Counted from the stretch's first letter, positions 37,423-46,336 are shown. The stretch is DNA of 60,233 nt from Paenibacillus ihumii (GCF_001403875.1 NZ_LN884296.1:133280-193512); one strand, 5' to 3'. The notes: generated by a model not told the origin, from the letters alone. Made by a program: numbers and translations.

Positions 37423-38228
37423 TGAAGACGAAGACGCATCCGCTGCTCGGATTCCATTCGCTCCTTATGATGGTGTTTATTTATGTACCGATCGCTTTCA
37501 TTATCGCTTATTCCTTTAACAGCTCGCGATTGGCTGCGGATTGGAGCGGCTTTACGCTGGATTGGTACGCCTCCTTGTTCAAAAATCGGCGGGTCATTGA
37601 GGCGCTGAGCAACAGCTTGATCGTTGCGGCGGTGTCCACGGTGGTGTCTATGATTCTGGGAACGATGGCCGCGCTGTCGATGAAGAAGCTGAACCGCAAG
37701 CTGCGGGCCGGAATGGGCGGGTTGCTTTACTTGCCGATTATTATACCGGATATTATTATGGGATTATCGCTGCTTGTCCTGTTTACCCAATTTCAAGTTC
37801 CCATGGGCAAGCTTACGATCATCTTTGCGCATATTACATTTAGCATGTCCTATGTATACGTAGTGGTCAGCACACGGCTTGCCGGAATGGGCAAGCAGCT
37901 GGAGGAGGCTGCCAATGACCTGGGGGCCAGCGCCTGGCAGACGTTCCGTTACGTTACTTTCCCGCAAATTATGCCGGGTATTGTGGCCGGGGCGCTCATT
38001 GCTTTTACGTTGTCCCTGGATGATTTCATGGTAAGCTTCTTCGTAAGCGGACCAAGCTCAACAACGCTGCCGATCTATATTTACGGACAAGTGAAACGCG
38101 GTATTTCCCCGGAAATTAACGCTTTGTGTACGATATTGATCGTCGTTAGCGTGACGTTGATTTTACTGGCGCAGTATATTTTGAACCGGGGCAAGGGGCA
38201 AAAGAAACAATCCATCCTCCCTTTCTAA
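37422..38228 (+). CDS. potC: Spermidine/putrescine importer permease PotC
   Basis: The 268-residue permease has six spans. The EAA loop reads EEAANDLGASAWQTFRYVTF, and the conserved PotC stretch LSLDDFMVSFFVSGPSSTTLP follows. It is translationally coupled to potB by TGATG. A 127-base gap with its own promoter separates it from potD. Confidence 0.94.
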   Translation: MKTKTHPLLGFHSLLMMVFIYVPIAFIIAYSFNSSRLAADWSGFTLDWYASLFKNRRVIEALSNSLIVAAVSTVVSMILGTMAALSMKKLNRKLRAGMGGLLYLPIIIPDIIMGLSLLVLFTQFQVPMGKLTIIFAHITFSMSYVYVVVSTRLAGMGKQLEEAANDLGASAWQTFRYVTFPQIMPGIVAGALIAFTLSLDDFMVSFFVSGPSSTTLPIYIYGQVKRGISPEINALCTILIVVSVTLILLAQYILNRGKGQKKQSILPF

Positions 38229-38254
38229 GGAGGGGAGGCTTCGGTGCTGAAAAG

Positions 38255-38284
38255 TTGACTTTTAATCTGCGATTAAAGTATATA
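38255..38284 (+). promoter_or_regulatory. Probable separate promoter of potD
   Basis: TTGACT (38255-38260), an 18-base spacer and TATATA (38279-38284) lie 71 bases before potD. A second promoter would allow more binding protein than membrane subunits. Confidence 0.5.
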
Positions 38285-38355
38285 GGATTAATTAAACCTA
38301 CATCCCATTCAATCCATCAGCTTATATAGGTTATTAAAGAGAGGAGACCAAAACA

Positions 38356-39405
38356 TTGAAAAAAATGAGATGGGCCGGCGTGCTGCTGGCGAGCATGTTA
38401 GTTATTTCCTTGCTGTCCGGGTGCGGATCGTCAGGGAAGCAGACGCTGAACATATACAGCTGGGCGGATAATTTCGACGCCGATGTACTGGCTGATTTTG
38501 AGAAGGAATATAACGTGAAAATCGTGTATGACGTCTTTGCCAACAACGAGGATCTGCTGGCGAAGATCAAGACAGGCGGCAGCGGCTATGACCTGATTCA
38601 GCCTTCTGATTATATGGTAGACACCATGATTAAAGAGGGCTTGCTTGCACCGCTGAATATGGAGAATATCCCGAATTTCGAGAACATCGATCCAGCGTTC
38701 AAGGATCCTGTATTTGATCCGGGCAACAAATATTCCATTGTCTATATGACCGGTGTGACGGGAATTGCTTACAACAAGAAGTACATCAAGGACGAGATCG
38801 ATAGCTGGGAGGACCTGTGGAACCCGGCGTACAAAGGCAAAGTGCTGCTGCTCGACGATAACCGGGAAGTGATCGGGATGGCCTTGAAAAAAGCCGGCAA
38901 ATCGAACAGCTCGATGGATGAAGCGGAGATTACCGCTGCAGTGGAGGACTTGAAGCAGCTGCTGCCGAGCGTGCTTGCGTTCGATACCGATAATATCAAG
39001 AATAAAATGATTCAGGAAGAAGGCTGGATCGGTACGGTATGGTCCGGCGATGCTTCTGTGATCGCGAAGGATAATCCGGATGTGGCGTATGTAGTACCTA
39101 AAGAAGGCGGGACTATCTTTGCGGACAACTATGCGATTCCGAAGGACGCGAAGAACAAGGAGTTGGCGGAGAAGTTCATCAACTATATGCTGGAGCCTGA
39201 GGTTAGCGCGAAGAACTACGAGTCGATCGGATACAGCGATCCGAATATCAAAGCGAAGGAATTCCATAGCGACGAATATAATGCAGATACGATGATCAAT
39301 CTTTCCGCGGATGAGCTGTCCCGTACCGAGTGGCTTAGCGACGTTCAGGATAAGCTGCAGCTTTATGACCGTTTCTGGACGGAGCTGAAGAGCGGCCGCG
39401 AATAA
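38356..39405 (+). CDS. potD: Polyamine-binding lipoprotein PotD
   Basis: The 349-residue extracytoplasmic substrate-binding protein begins with a lipoprotein signal peptide (lipobox LLSGC, Cys23), so it is anchored outside the membrane by Lgt. The body follows the PotD/PotF pattern: LNIYSWADNFDADVLADFEK, YDLIQPSDYMVDTMIKEGLL, GIAYNKKYIKDEIDSWEDLW. The start is a TTG codon at 38356 behind AGAGGAG, encoding the usual KKMR signal start. Confidence 0.94.
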   Translation: MKKMRWAGVLLASMLVISLLSGCGSSGKQTLNIYSWADNFDADVLADFEKEYNVKIVYDVFANNEDLLAKIKTGGSGYDLIQPSDYMVDTMIKEGLLAPLNMENIPNFENIDPAFKDPVFDPGNKYSIVYMTGVTGIAYNKKYIKDEIDSWEDLWNPAYKGKVLLLDDNREVIGMALKKAGKSNSSMDEAEITAAVEDLKQLLPSVLAFDTDNIKNKMIQEEGWIGTVWSGDASVIAKDNPDVAYVVPKEGGTIFADNYAIPKDAKNKELAEKFINYMLEPEVSAKNYESIGYSDPNIKAKEFHSDEYNADTMINLSADELSRTEWLSDVQDKLQLYDRFWTELKSGRE

Positions 39406-39436
39406 TAGACATCGATTGAAGCAGGTTTGGATTTGC

Positions 39437-39469
39437 ACAGTGAGGCGCATTTGCGCTTCACTGTTTTTT
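39437..39469 (+). terminator. Terminator of the pot operon
   Basis: ACAGTGAGGCGCA and TGCGCTTCACTGT pair with a single G-T and a two-base loop, followed by TTTTTTA. Confidence 0.92.
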
Positions 39470-39558
39470 ATTTGTCCTATGCTTTCGTTGGGCAGCGGGC
39501 ATGATTTTGCTGGAAGAGGGACATAATTCGACTATCCCAAGAAAGAGGTGAGGCCAAG

Positions 39559-40362
39559 TTGAACAGTTGGAAGGGTAACCGAATCGGGGTCTTTATACTG
39601 GCGGCCGTACTGGTAATGGCGGGATTGCCGTCTGGAAGCATCGCCGCGGCTGCTGCTTACGGGAGGGGGATTGAAGCCGGGCTAGCAGATGCCGCCAGGG
39701 CTGCTGAGGGGATGGCCGCTGGAACGGCCGCTGCCCCGGAGCAAGGGGTTAAGGTTGAGACGAAGACGATCACCAAGTCTCTGCCGGGAGCCTTGATCAA
39801 AGCGGAGTATCCGCATGTAAGCCGCTTGAAGCACAGATCTGTCCAGCGGAAGCTCAATGCATTCTTTAAGGCCCGGGCCGAAGCGTTCGTCGAGAGATCG
39901 GTCAAGGAAGCGAAGCAAAGCCAGCCCTCCCCCAGCGGAAACAAATATGAGTTTCTTGGCAATTTCAAGGTTACGTATAATCAAAACGGCATTCTGAGCC
40001 TCTACGAGCAAACCTATGCTTATACAGGAGGCGCGCATGGAAACAGCTACCGGGAGGGGCTGACCTTCCGGCTGGAGGACGGCAAGCTGCTTACGCTAGA
40101 TGAGCTGCTTCGGGCCAATCCGGACTACCGCCAGATTGTCGATCCGGCCATTGCCCAACAGTTTCAGCAAACGCCGGGCTATTTCGGCACCTTCAAGACC
40201 GTGGGCCAGAATCCGTCGTATTATGTTAAAAACCAGGGAGTCGTCATATTTTTTCCGCTCTATGAGTACTTGCCCTATGTGAACGGATTCCCTGAGTTTT
40301 ACTTTCCCTTCTCGCAGCTTTTGCCGGCAGGAGCGAATCCGTTCGATTTCACGGGGCGGTAA
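39559..40362 (+). CDS. Secreted DUF3298/DUF4163-type protein
   Basis: The 267-residue exported protein has an N-terminal signal peptide (IGVFILAAVLVMAGLPSGSIA) and an alanine-rich linker. The DUF4163-like part starts near TKSLPGALIKAEYPHV, and the DUF3298-like part includes YAYTGGAHGNSYREGLTF and FFPLYEYLPY. These paired domains occur in RsiV anti-sigma factors and in PdaC-type cell-wall enzymes, but no transmembrane anchor or catalytic domain is attached here. The TTG start follows AAAGAGGTGAGG. It is monocistronic. A surface or lysozyme-binding role is possible by family only. Confidence 0.8.
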   Translation: MNSWKGNRIGVFILAAVLVMAGLPSGSIAAAAAYGRGIEAGLADAARAAEGMAAGTAAAPEQGVKVETKTITKSLPGALIKAEYPHVSRLKHRSVQRKLNAFFKARAEAFVERSVKEAKQSQPSPSGNKYEFLGNFKVTYNQNGILSLYEQTYAYTGGAHGNSYREGLTFRLEDGKLLTLDELLRANPDYRQIVDPAIAQQFQQTPGYFGTFKTVGQNPSYYVKNQGVVIFFPLYEYLPYVNGFPEFYFPFSQLLPAGANPFDFTGR

Positions 40363-40407
40363 GTCACGTGCTACGGAGATGGAGGCTCGAAGACAGCTGC
40401 AGCCATG

Positions 40408-40450
40408 AGGCTTTCTCAAAGGAATTTTCCTTTGCGGAAGCCTTTTATTT
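40408..40450 (+). terminator. Terminator after the DUF3298 gene
   Basis: AGGCTTTCTCAAAGGA pairs with TCCTTTGCGGAAGCCT (14 of 16 positions) around ATTT and is followed by TTTATTTTT. Confidence 0.85.
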
Positions 40451-40477
40451 TTGAGGAAAAAGGTTCAGGCGCCGCGG

Positions 40478-40526
40478 TTGTTTTGCTCTTGTTATTTCGT
40501 TATGCTAAGATAAGCGTTTAGGTTAG
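40478..40526 (+). promoter_or_regulatory. Promoter and LacI-type operator of the decayed regulator
   Basis: TTGTTT (40478-40483), a 17-base spacer and TATGCT (40501-40506) form a plausible promoter. Overlapping its 3' end, 40505-40526 is an imperfect palindrome with a central CG, CTAAGATAAGCGTTTAGGTT plus AG; 16 of 22 positions are symmetric. This is the shape of LacI-family operators and suggests past autorepression. Confidence 0.5.
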
Positions 40527-40545
40527 GAAGGGTTGTTATGATGGA

Positions 40546-41580
40546 TTGGGAGGGTTATTTGTCAGAAGAAAGGTCACCATGCAGCAAATTGCCGACATGG
40601 CTGGGGTGTCAAAATTTGCCGTTTCTCGGGCGCTCTCCAGAAAGACGGGAGTAAGCAAGCAAACGAGAGAATATATCGTCAAGGTTGCCGGTGAGCTGGG
40701 GTTTTTCGAGAATGCGCGTCATTCGGTGCCCCGATATGTGCAGCATCTGAGAGATGACGCTATGTCAGGAACAGTCCTTGTATTGTTCCCGAACATCCGT
40801 TATCAGAATGCGGAGAATAAATATTGGAGATTTATTTATGACGGAATCTTTCAAAAAAAAGCTTAGGATAACGGCCTGGACATGATTACTTTGACATAGC
40901 CCTTTCGCGATAGCGTTACGAAGCTGTTCAATCCAGAAATGATCCTGGGCGTAATTTGCGTAGGGACAGTGTCTACTCAGGTTCTGCTAGAGGTGCAGAG
41001 GATGCAGCTGCCGCTGGTCATGGTCGATCATATGGATTCGGTTATTCAATGTGATGGCGTGTTTATGGATAATTATTTTATGATGAGAAAGTTAATGGCC
41101 CTGTTAATCAGCAAGGGATATCGGCGATTTCAGTTTGTGGGCAAAATATCCTATGCCTTTAGCTTTGAAGAGCGATGGAGAGCATTTCAGGACTCGCTGG
41201 CCGAGTATGGGATTGCGCATAATCAGCTTCCCCAGCTAATGGCTTCCGATAATCTCAATGAGTACGAGGGCGTGATGTCCGTTCCGCAGGATCAGCTTCC
41301 GCAAATCTTTGTATGCGCCAATGACTGCGTGGCCCTCAGTGTGTACGATGCTTTGAATGAACGGGGCATTAAAATGCCTGCGGAGTGTGGCTTAACGGGA
41401 TTCGACAATACGGAATACGCCGAGGAATTAGTCCCCCAATTGACGTCAGTTTATGTTCCCAAGGGAGCGATGGGGGCCAGGGCTGTCGACTGTCTTTTGC
41501 ACCGGATTAAGAACAGGGATGATTATTACGAGAAAACGTTGCTGCTTGGCGATGTAGTGATCAGACATTCAACAATATAA
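40546..41580 (+). pseudogene. LacI-family regulator with two in-frame TAG stops
   Basis: The N-terminal helix-turn-helix is clear (MQQIADMAGVSKFAVSRALS). After FQKKA the frame meets TAG at 40864 and again at 40897. The same frame then continues without a break as PFRDSVTKLFNPEMILGVIC to the end of a periplasmic-binding-protein-like effector domain (CGLTGFDNTEYAEELVPQLT) at 41580. Without the stops it would be a normal regulator of about 340 residues. Both stops could come from CAG (Gln) by one C-to-T change. The start is uncertain: ATG 40579 has a good site (AGAAAGG), while TTG 40546 gives the usual extra N-terminal residues. Loss of function is likely. Confidence 0.88.
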
Positions 41581-41594
41581 TGAATCGGCTGAAG

Positions 41595-41618
41595 AAGAGG
41601 CGAGATGCCTCTTTTTTT
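41595..41618 (+). terminator. Terminator of the decayed LacI gene
   Basis: AAGAGGC and GCCTCTT form a stem with a GAGAT loop and a T run, 14 bases after the stop codon. It remains intact although the gene is broken. Confidence 0.88.
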
Positions 41619-41680
41619 GTTGAATAAACTGCGCATACGGGACATATAACAAATAATAAAATAAATATATTTTGTTATGT

Positions 41681-43231
41681 GAATCAATTTCATAAATCAA
41701 AAGCCTTGCCACGACTGGTTTTTAAGGCATAGAAAAAGGAGTACCTCCCCAAATCTCGAATTAGTATAGTGACCAAACCAAACTAATGAGACGAGGTGAA
41801 CTCCCTATGCCATATATTCGACACGAGAGTTTATTTACCCTGCAAGAACTTTATGAAATGGAACAAAAAGATCGTTTTCGTGAGGTTTTTTCTACGATTG
41901 ACATTGCACCTATTCTACGTTTGGTCAGAAAAACATCTCTTTATGGTGCGCCCATTGAAGTGAATTATAGGGCAATGGTCTATTCCTTGATCATCCGAAT
42001 CGTAGAACGTATTCCTACGATCAAAGATTTAATAAAGAGACTTCAACATGACATCTTATTTCGCTTGGATTGTGGCTTTATGCTGTCAGAATCGATCCCA
42101 TCGGCTTCTTCTTACTCCCGATTAATGCGTAAGATAAGCGAAAGCCATGCGCTAGAAGAGATGCAACAGCAGCTACTAGAACATGCCATGGCCGAAGGAT
42201 TTATTACAGACGATACGGTTGCTATTGATGCTACCCATATCGAAGCTCGAGATCAGGCGCCTGCAAAGCAAGAAAAGGAAAAGCCAGAACCCAAAAAGCG
42301 TGGGCGAAAAGCGAAAGCTGAACGCGAAGCTTGGTTGAAACAAAAACAAGAAGAAGAGGAGCAAAAACCAATCTTCGAGAAAGAAATCGCTGCCCAATTA
42401 CATGAGCCGTTCAACATTTTACGAGATCAAATGCCTCTTGATCCGCAATGGGGAGTCAAGAAGAATAGCGATGGCAAAAATGTCTTTTGGTATGGCTATA
42501 AAGGTCACCTTGCCGTAGGATCGCAGAGTCAATATATCCTTGGAGCAATGCTATCTTCTGGGAGCTTGAATGATGGTAAAGCTGCCATTCCGCTCCTAAA
42601 AGGGATGGCATTACAGCATCCGAATTTCAATATCAAGTACGTAACCATGGATGCTGGATATGATTATGAAGCCATATACAAGCAAATTCGAGAAGCAGAT
42701 GCACATGCTGTTATTGCTTATAATCGTCGGCGGGAACCAGAACTTGTTGGATTTGACGAATACTTCGCACCCACTTGTGTCAGGGAACATTCTTATCGCT
42801 ATGACAGCTACGATCCAACCTATGAAATACTCAAATATGTTCGACCGAAAGAATGTGCAAGCTGTCCATTAGCGCATGATTCACTTTGCCAGAAGGTCTA
42901 TAAAATGAAGATTACAACGGATCTTAGAAAATATACCGCTCCGGCCAGAGGCTCAAAGCAGTGGAAAGAAATTGCTAAGAGACGATCTGCAGTGGAAAGA
43001 GTGAATGCTTACTTGAAAGAATTTTTCCAACTGAACAATGTGAGACATCGAACAGGTCAAAAAGCTAAGGTTCATTTAAACTTGGTTACTTTAGTTTACA
43101 ATTGCATGAAGTTAGCGTGTGATCGTTTAAGCCGTCAGTTACAAGAACGAGCCGCATAGTTTTTTTTAAAATGGAAATGCTTTAATTCGGTTAGTCTACG
43201 ATTTTGTAACTAAGCATTATGAAATTGATTC
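41681..43231 (+). mobile_element. Complete IS1182-type insertion sequence
   Basis: The element is 1551 bp. Perfect 15-bp terminal inverted repeats read GAATCAATTTCATAA at 41681-41695 and its complement at 43217-43231. They are flanked by the direct repeat ATGT at 41677-41680 and 43232-43235, a 4-bp target duplication. One full-length transposase gene lies inside. Intact ends, duplication and gene indicate a recent and potentially active insertion. The family call rests on the transposase. Confidence 0.9.
41807..43159 (+). CDS. IS1182-family transposase
   Basis: The protein of about 450 residues has the N-terminal domain found in IS1182/IS1478-type transposases (YRAMVYSLIIRIVERIPTIK, then DLIKRLQHDILFRLDCGFML) and an RNase-H-like DDE core: DDTVAIDATHIEARD, YVTMDAGYDYEAIYKQIREA, and late RRSAVERVNAYLKEFFQLNN. 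A lysine-rich insert (about 165-195) lies between the first and second acidic blocks. ATG 41807 is preferred for its spacing to GACGAGGTG; an in-frame ATG at 41786 lies before that site. Codon use is more AT-rich than that of neighbouring genes, as expected for a mobile element. Confidence 0.93.
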   Translation: MPYIRHESLFTLQELYEMEQKDRFREVFSTIDIAPILRLVRKTSLYGAPIEVNYRAMVYSLIIRIVERIPTIKDLIKRLQHDILFRLDCGFMLSESIPSASSYSRLMRKISESHALEEMQQQLLEHAMAEGFITDDTVAIDATHIEARDQAPAKQEKEKPEPKKRGRKAKAEREAWLKQKQEEEEQKPIFEKEIAAQLHEPFNILRDQMPLDPQWGVKKNSDGKNVFWYGYKGHLAVGSQSQYILGAMLSSGSLNDGKAAIPLLKGMALQHPNFNIKYVTMDAGYDYEAIYKQIREADAHAVIAYNRRREPELVGFDEYFAPTCVREHSYRYDSYDPTYEILKYVRPKECASCPLAHDSLCQKVYKMKITTDLRKYTAPARGSKQWKEIAKRRSAVERVNAYLKEFFQLNNVRHRTGQKAKVHLNLVTLVYNCMKLACDRLSRQLQERAA

Positions 43232-43239
43232 ATGTATAA

Positions 43240-43440
43240 ATGTTATTTTTCAGATTAAATAAAATCATACAATCGATGCTTCCTGGCGGCTACGATCCGA
43301 ATGTGAAGATTGATCCCAATTATATTGCGATGATCGTAGATACCGGCATATTGCTGGTGATCGTTCTGCTGCTGGTGCTCTATCTGTTCGTTCAGCGATA
43401 TTTCGTGGAGAGTGTGGAGCGAAGCGGCATTGTCGGATGA
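43240..43440 (+). pseudogene. Fragment resembling the end of a sugar ABC permease
   Basis: A 66-residue frame starts five bases after the IS target duplication. It contains one hydrophobic span (MIVDTGILLVIVLLLVLYLF) and ends in VQRYFVESVERSGIVG, similar to the QRYFV-G-GAVKG type ending of carbohydrate (CUT1) importer permeases. A stop codon lies directly upstream in frame and nothing before the IS continues it. It is best read as the 3' remnant of a permease once linked to the LacI-type regulator. The resemblance is short and the identity tentative. Confidence 0.4.
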
Positions 43441-43595
43441 GGCGGGAGAGGAAACGGAGCTTATGCCTGAGACGCTTATGCGGTGTTGAATGACGGGAAG
43501 ATGAGATAAAGATTCGACCAGGCGCTTGAAGGGTGAGGGACGAAGCGGGACACAGGAGGCGTTGCGGGCACGGCACGGATTCTTAAATGCAAAGC

Positions 43596-43648
43596 AGCTC
43601 CCTATAGCGGCAGGCTTCACTATATAACCTGCCAGCTATGAGGGAGCT
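43596..43648 (+). terminator. Long hairpin between convergent transcripts
   Basis: AGCTCCCTATAGCGGCAGG is followed by a 13-base loop and CCTGCCAGCTATGAGGGAGCT, forming an almost complete 19-bp stem with one extra base. No clear T run follows on either strand, so it may be a bidirectional terminator or the remnant of a small repeat element. Confidence 0.55.
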
Positions 43649-43692
43649 ATTTCTATCTTGGGACAGATTCCAAGCCCTTGTTATGGATGGGC

Positions 43693-44427
43693 TTAAACGG
43701 AGCAGGAGCCGTCCGAGCAGGATGGGTCGGAGCCGCTGCCTGACTCCGAGCCGCCGGGAGCCTGGGTTTGGATGATCTGCAGCGGCTGCTGCTGCTCTTC
43801 CTGCCATACCTGCTGCAGTACTTCCAGGAAGGTCTCGGTAGGCTGTGCGCCGGATACGGCGTATTTGTCGTTGAACACGAAGAATGGCACCGCAGTGACG
43901 CCAAGACGTTCAGCTGCCTGAAGCTCGCTTGCGACATCGGAATCGAGAGCACCTTCCTGAAGGGCGAGAAGCGCCTCCTGTTCATCCAGCCCCACCTCGG
44001 CGGCCAAGCGGGAGAGCGTAGCGTGGTCTCCCAGATCGAGACCCTCCGTGAAATAAGCTCTGAACAGACGTTCAGCCATTTCGTTGCCTTTGCCGTGCTG
44101 CTTGGCAAGGTGAGTCAACTGGTGGGCATCATGCGTGTTCGTAGGAATAACACTGTCCATGCGGTACTCCAGTCCGACCTCTGCGGCTTGGTTTGTCACC
44201 TGCTGGTTCATCTGTTTGGCCCGGTCATAAGGCATGCCGTATTTTGCGGAGAGTACGGTATGAATATCCTGTCCGGTGTTCTTCTTGGCGTCCGGCGCGA
44301 GCTCGAAGCTGCGGAAGCCCACCTGAACCTGGCTGCCGTGGGAGAATTGCTCCAGAGCCGCTTCCAATTTGCGCTTGCCGATATAGCAGAACGGGCAAGC
44401 AAAGTCTGACCATACATCTATTTTCAT
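43693..44427 (-). CDS. DsbA-family (FrnE-like) dithiol oxidoreductase
   Basis: The 244-residue cytoplasmic protein has a thioredoxin fold with active site CPFC at residues 11-14 (VWSDFACPFCYIG), an inserted helical domain, and the cis-proline loop GVTAVPFFVFND. No signal peptide is present. The extreme C-terminus is a glycine/serine stretch ending in CSDGSCSV, which adds two cysteines. FrnE relatives are linked to polyketide isomerisation and oxidative-stress tolerance. The minus-strand ATG at 44427 follows AAGGAGG. It is downstream of adenine deaminase by 69 bases, and co-transcription is possible. Confidence 0.9.
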   Translation of the reverse strand: MKIDVWSDFACPFCYIGKRKLEAALEQFSHGSQVQVGFRSFELAPDAKKNTGQDIHTVLSAKYGMPYDRAKQMNQQVTNQAAEVGLEYRMDSVIPTNTHDAHQLTHLAKQHGKGNEMAERLFRAYFTEGLDLGDHATLSRLAAEVGLDEQEALLALQEGALDSDVASELQAAERLGVTAVPFFVFNDKYAVSGAQPTETFLEVLQQVWQEEQQQPLQIIQTQAPGGSESGSGSDPSCSDGSCSV

Positions 44428-44496
44428 GGGTTGCCTCCTTGAATTCTTTGACTTGCATACGTTTCATTAAGGCTGGATGGAGCCTGAGTTTTCGCC

Positions 44497-46296
44497 TTAT
44501 TCTCCGATGATTTCCACGGGGATCAGCTTAAACTCTGTCACATCGACCAGGCCCCGGTTCGAGATGCGGATCTCTGGAATGACCGGCAGGGCGATCAGCG
44601 AGAAGGTCATGAACGGCGCGTTCAATGGGCAGCCCAGCTGCTGCCAGGCGGCGGCGAGCTGCTTCACTTCTCTTGTCACGGTTTCCAGCGGCTGATCGGA
44701 CATGAGGCCGGCGATCACCATAGGTACCGAGGCGAGCACCCGGCCGTTCTCGACCGCGATCATTCCGCCGCCCAGTCTGGCGAGCTCATTGGCTGCGAGA
44801 GCCATATCCTCCGCATTCGTCCCCATGACGAGCAGGTTATGGCTGTCATGGGCTACCGTGGAAGCGACGGCTCCGCTTCTTAGCTGGAAGCCTTGGGCAA
44901 AGGCCAGTGAGATTTGCCCCGTGCCATGATGGCGCTCGATGCATGCCAGCTGTACGATATCCTGCTTAGGGTCAGGCTGGATCATGCCGCCTGAGACGGG
45001 CAGCGTGGCTACAGTCTTCGCCGTGCGTGCGCTGTTCTCAATGGCTTGGATCACATGCACTCTGGTGCTTGTCCCTTGGCTCTGGCTGGTCAGCAGGAAG
45101 TCATCTGCAGTAAGCTGGCGGGCCAAATGGACCGATTGCCGAATTTTCTCCGGGTAGACATAACTGGGGAACTGAGCTAACAGCCTGCCGTGATCATAGA
45201 CCAGTTCTCCGTTCGTAATAACGGTCGAGGGCTCCATCTGCCGCAAATCATCGATGAGCAGCAGGTCGGCGCATTTGCCTGGAGCGATTCCGCCGATATC
45301 TCCATCGAGCTTGAAGTAACGGGCTGTATTGATCGTTCCCATCTGAATAGCGGTAACGGGGTCAACCCCTTCTTCGATAGCGCGGCGGACGACATGGTTG
45401 AGATGCCCCTTCTCGATCAGGGTCTCCGGGTAGACATCGTCCGTTACAAGCATGATGTTGTCCGTTCGCACATGATCCTCGGTAACGACCTTAATCACTT
45501 CTTTAACATCATGCCATGCGGAGCCTTCACGGATCATGAGATGCATGCCGAGCCTCAGCTTGGCTAATCCCTGCTCACGCGTAACCGTCTCATGGCAGGA
45601 GGTTACTCCTGCAGCGATATAGGCCTGCAGCTGTTGTGCGTCATCGCTTGGGAAGTGGCCGGTAACCACCTTGCCAGCTTCCATGGTGGCCCTGATCTCG
45701 CCGCTCATTTTCGGCTCACCCTGAACGACTCCCGGGAAGTTCATCACCTCGCCGAGACCAGCCACGCCGTCCCAGGTCATCCCTTCGGCGATGTCAGCGA
45801 CATGAAGCTCAGCGCCGGCATCCTCCAAGTCCGTTGTGGACGGAACACAAGAAGGGAATGTGGTGTAAACCTTAAGCGGCAAGCCGCGACCCTCTTCATG
45901 CATAAGGCGGACGCCTTCTGTGCCGAAGACATTGGCAATTTCATGAGGATCCATGAATATGGCGGTTGTTCCTTTAGCCAGCGCCGCTTTGGAAAACTCA
46001 GTCACAGATAGCATCGTGCTTTCGACGTGCATATGCCCGTCCAGCAGGCCAGGCGATATATACCGGCCCCCAGCGTCAATTACTCGCGTATTAGCTCCTA
46101 TCGAATGTGAGGCGTGCCCTACATATGCAATGCGCCCATGCTTCACGGCCACATCCGTATTCTTGAGCAGTTCGCCGGTATATACATTGACCAGCGTCCC
46201 GTTCTTTACGACTAGGTCAGCCGGCTCTTTCCCCGCGGCAACCTGGCCGAGACTATGACTGACATCATATTGCTTGTTGATTCGGTTATGGTTCAT
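44497..46296 (-). CDS. ade: Adenine deaminase
   Basis: This metal-dependent amidohydrolase converts adenine to hypoxanthine and ammonia in purine salvage. At about 599 residues it is slightly longer than B. subtilis AdeC. Metal ligands are visible in GLLDGHMHVESTMLS, and downstream features include TGHFPSDDAQQLQAYIAAG, ITDDVYPE-like VTDDVYPETLIEKGHLNH and GIAPGKCADLLLIDDL. The C-terminal AdeC domain contains VAHDSHNLLVMG. ATG 46296 is chosen because AAAGGAG lies eight bases before it; an in-frame upstream ATG at 46356 falls in the clpP terminator. No purine riboswitch was seen upstream. Confidence 0.95.
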   Translation of the reverse strand: MNHNRINKQYDVSHSLGQVAAGKEPADLVVKNGTLVNVYTGELLKNTDVAVKHGRIAYVGHASHSIGANTRVIDAGGRYISPGLLDGHMHVESTMLSVTEFSKAALAKGTTAIFMDPHEIANVFGTEGVRLMHEEGRGLPLKVYTTFPSCVPSTTDLEDAGAELHVADIAEGMTWDGVAGLGEVMNFPGVVQGEPKMSGEIRATMEAGKVVTGHFPSDDAQQLQAYIAAGVTSCHETVTREQGLAKLRLGMHLMIREGSAWHDVKEVIKVVTEDHVRTDNIMLVTDDVYPETLIEKGHLNHVVRRAIEEGVDPVTAIQMGTINTARYFKLDGDIGGIAPGKCADLLLIDDLRQMEPSTVITNGELVYDHGRLLAQFPSYVYPEKIRQSVHLARQLTADDFLLTSQSQGTSTRVHVIQAIENSARTAKTVATLPVSGGMIQPDPKQDIVQLACIERHHGTGQISLAFAQGFQLRSGAVASTVAHDSHNLLVMGTNAEDMALAANELARLGGGMIAVENGRVLASVPMVIAGLMSDQPLETVTREVKQLAAAWQQLGCPLNAPFMTFSLIALPVIPEIRISNRGLVDVTEFKLIPVEIIGE

Positions 46297-46336
46297 TCCT
46301 GTCGCTCCTTTGCCTCCAGCGCCTAAAATTGCAAGA

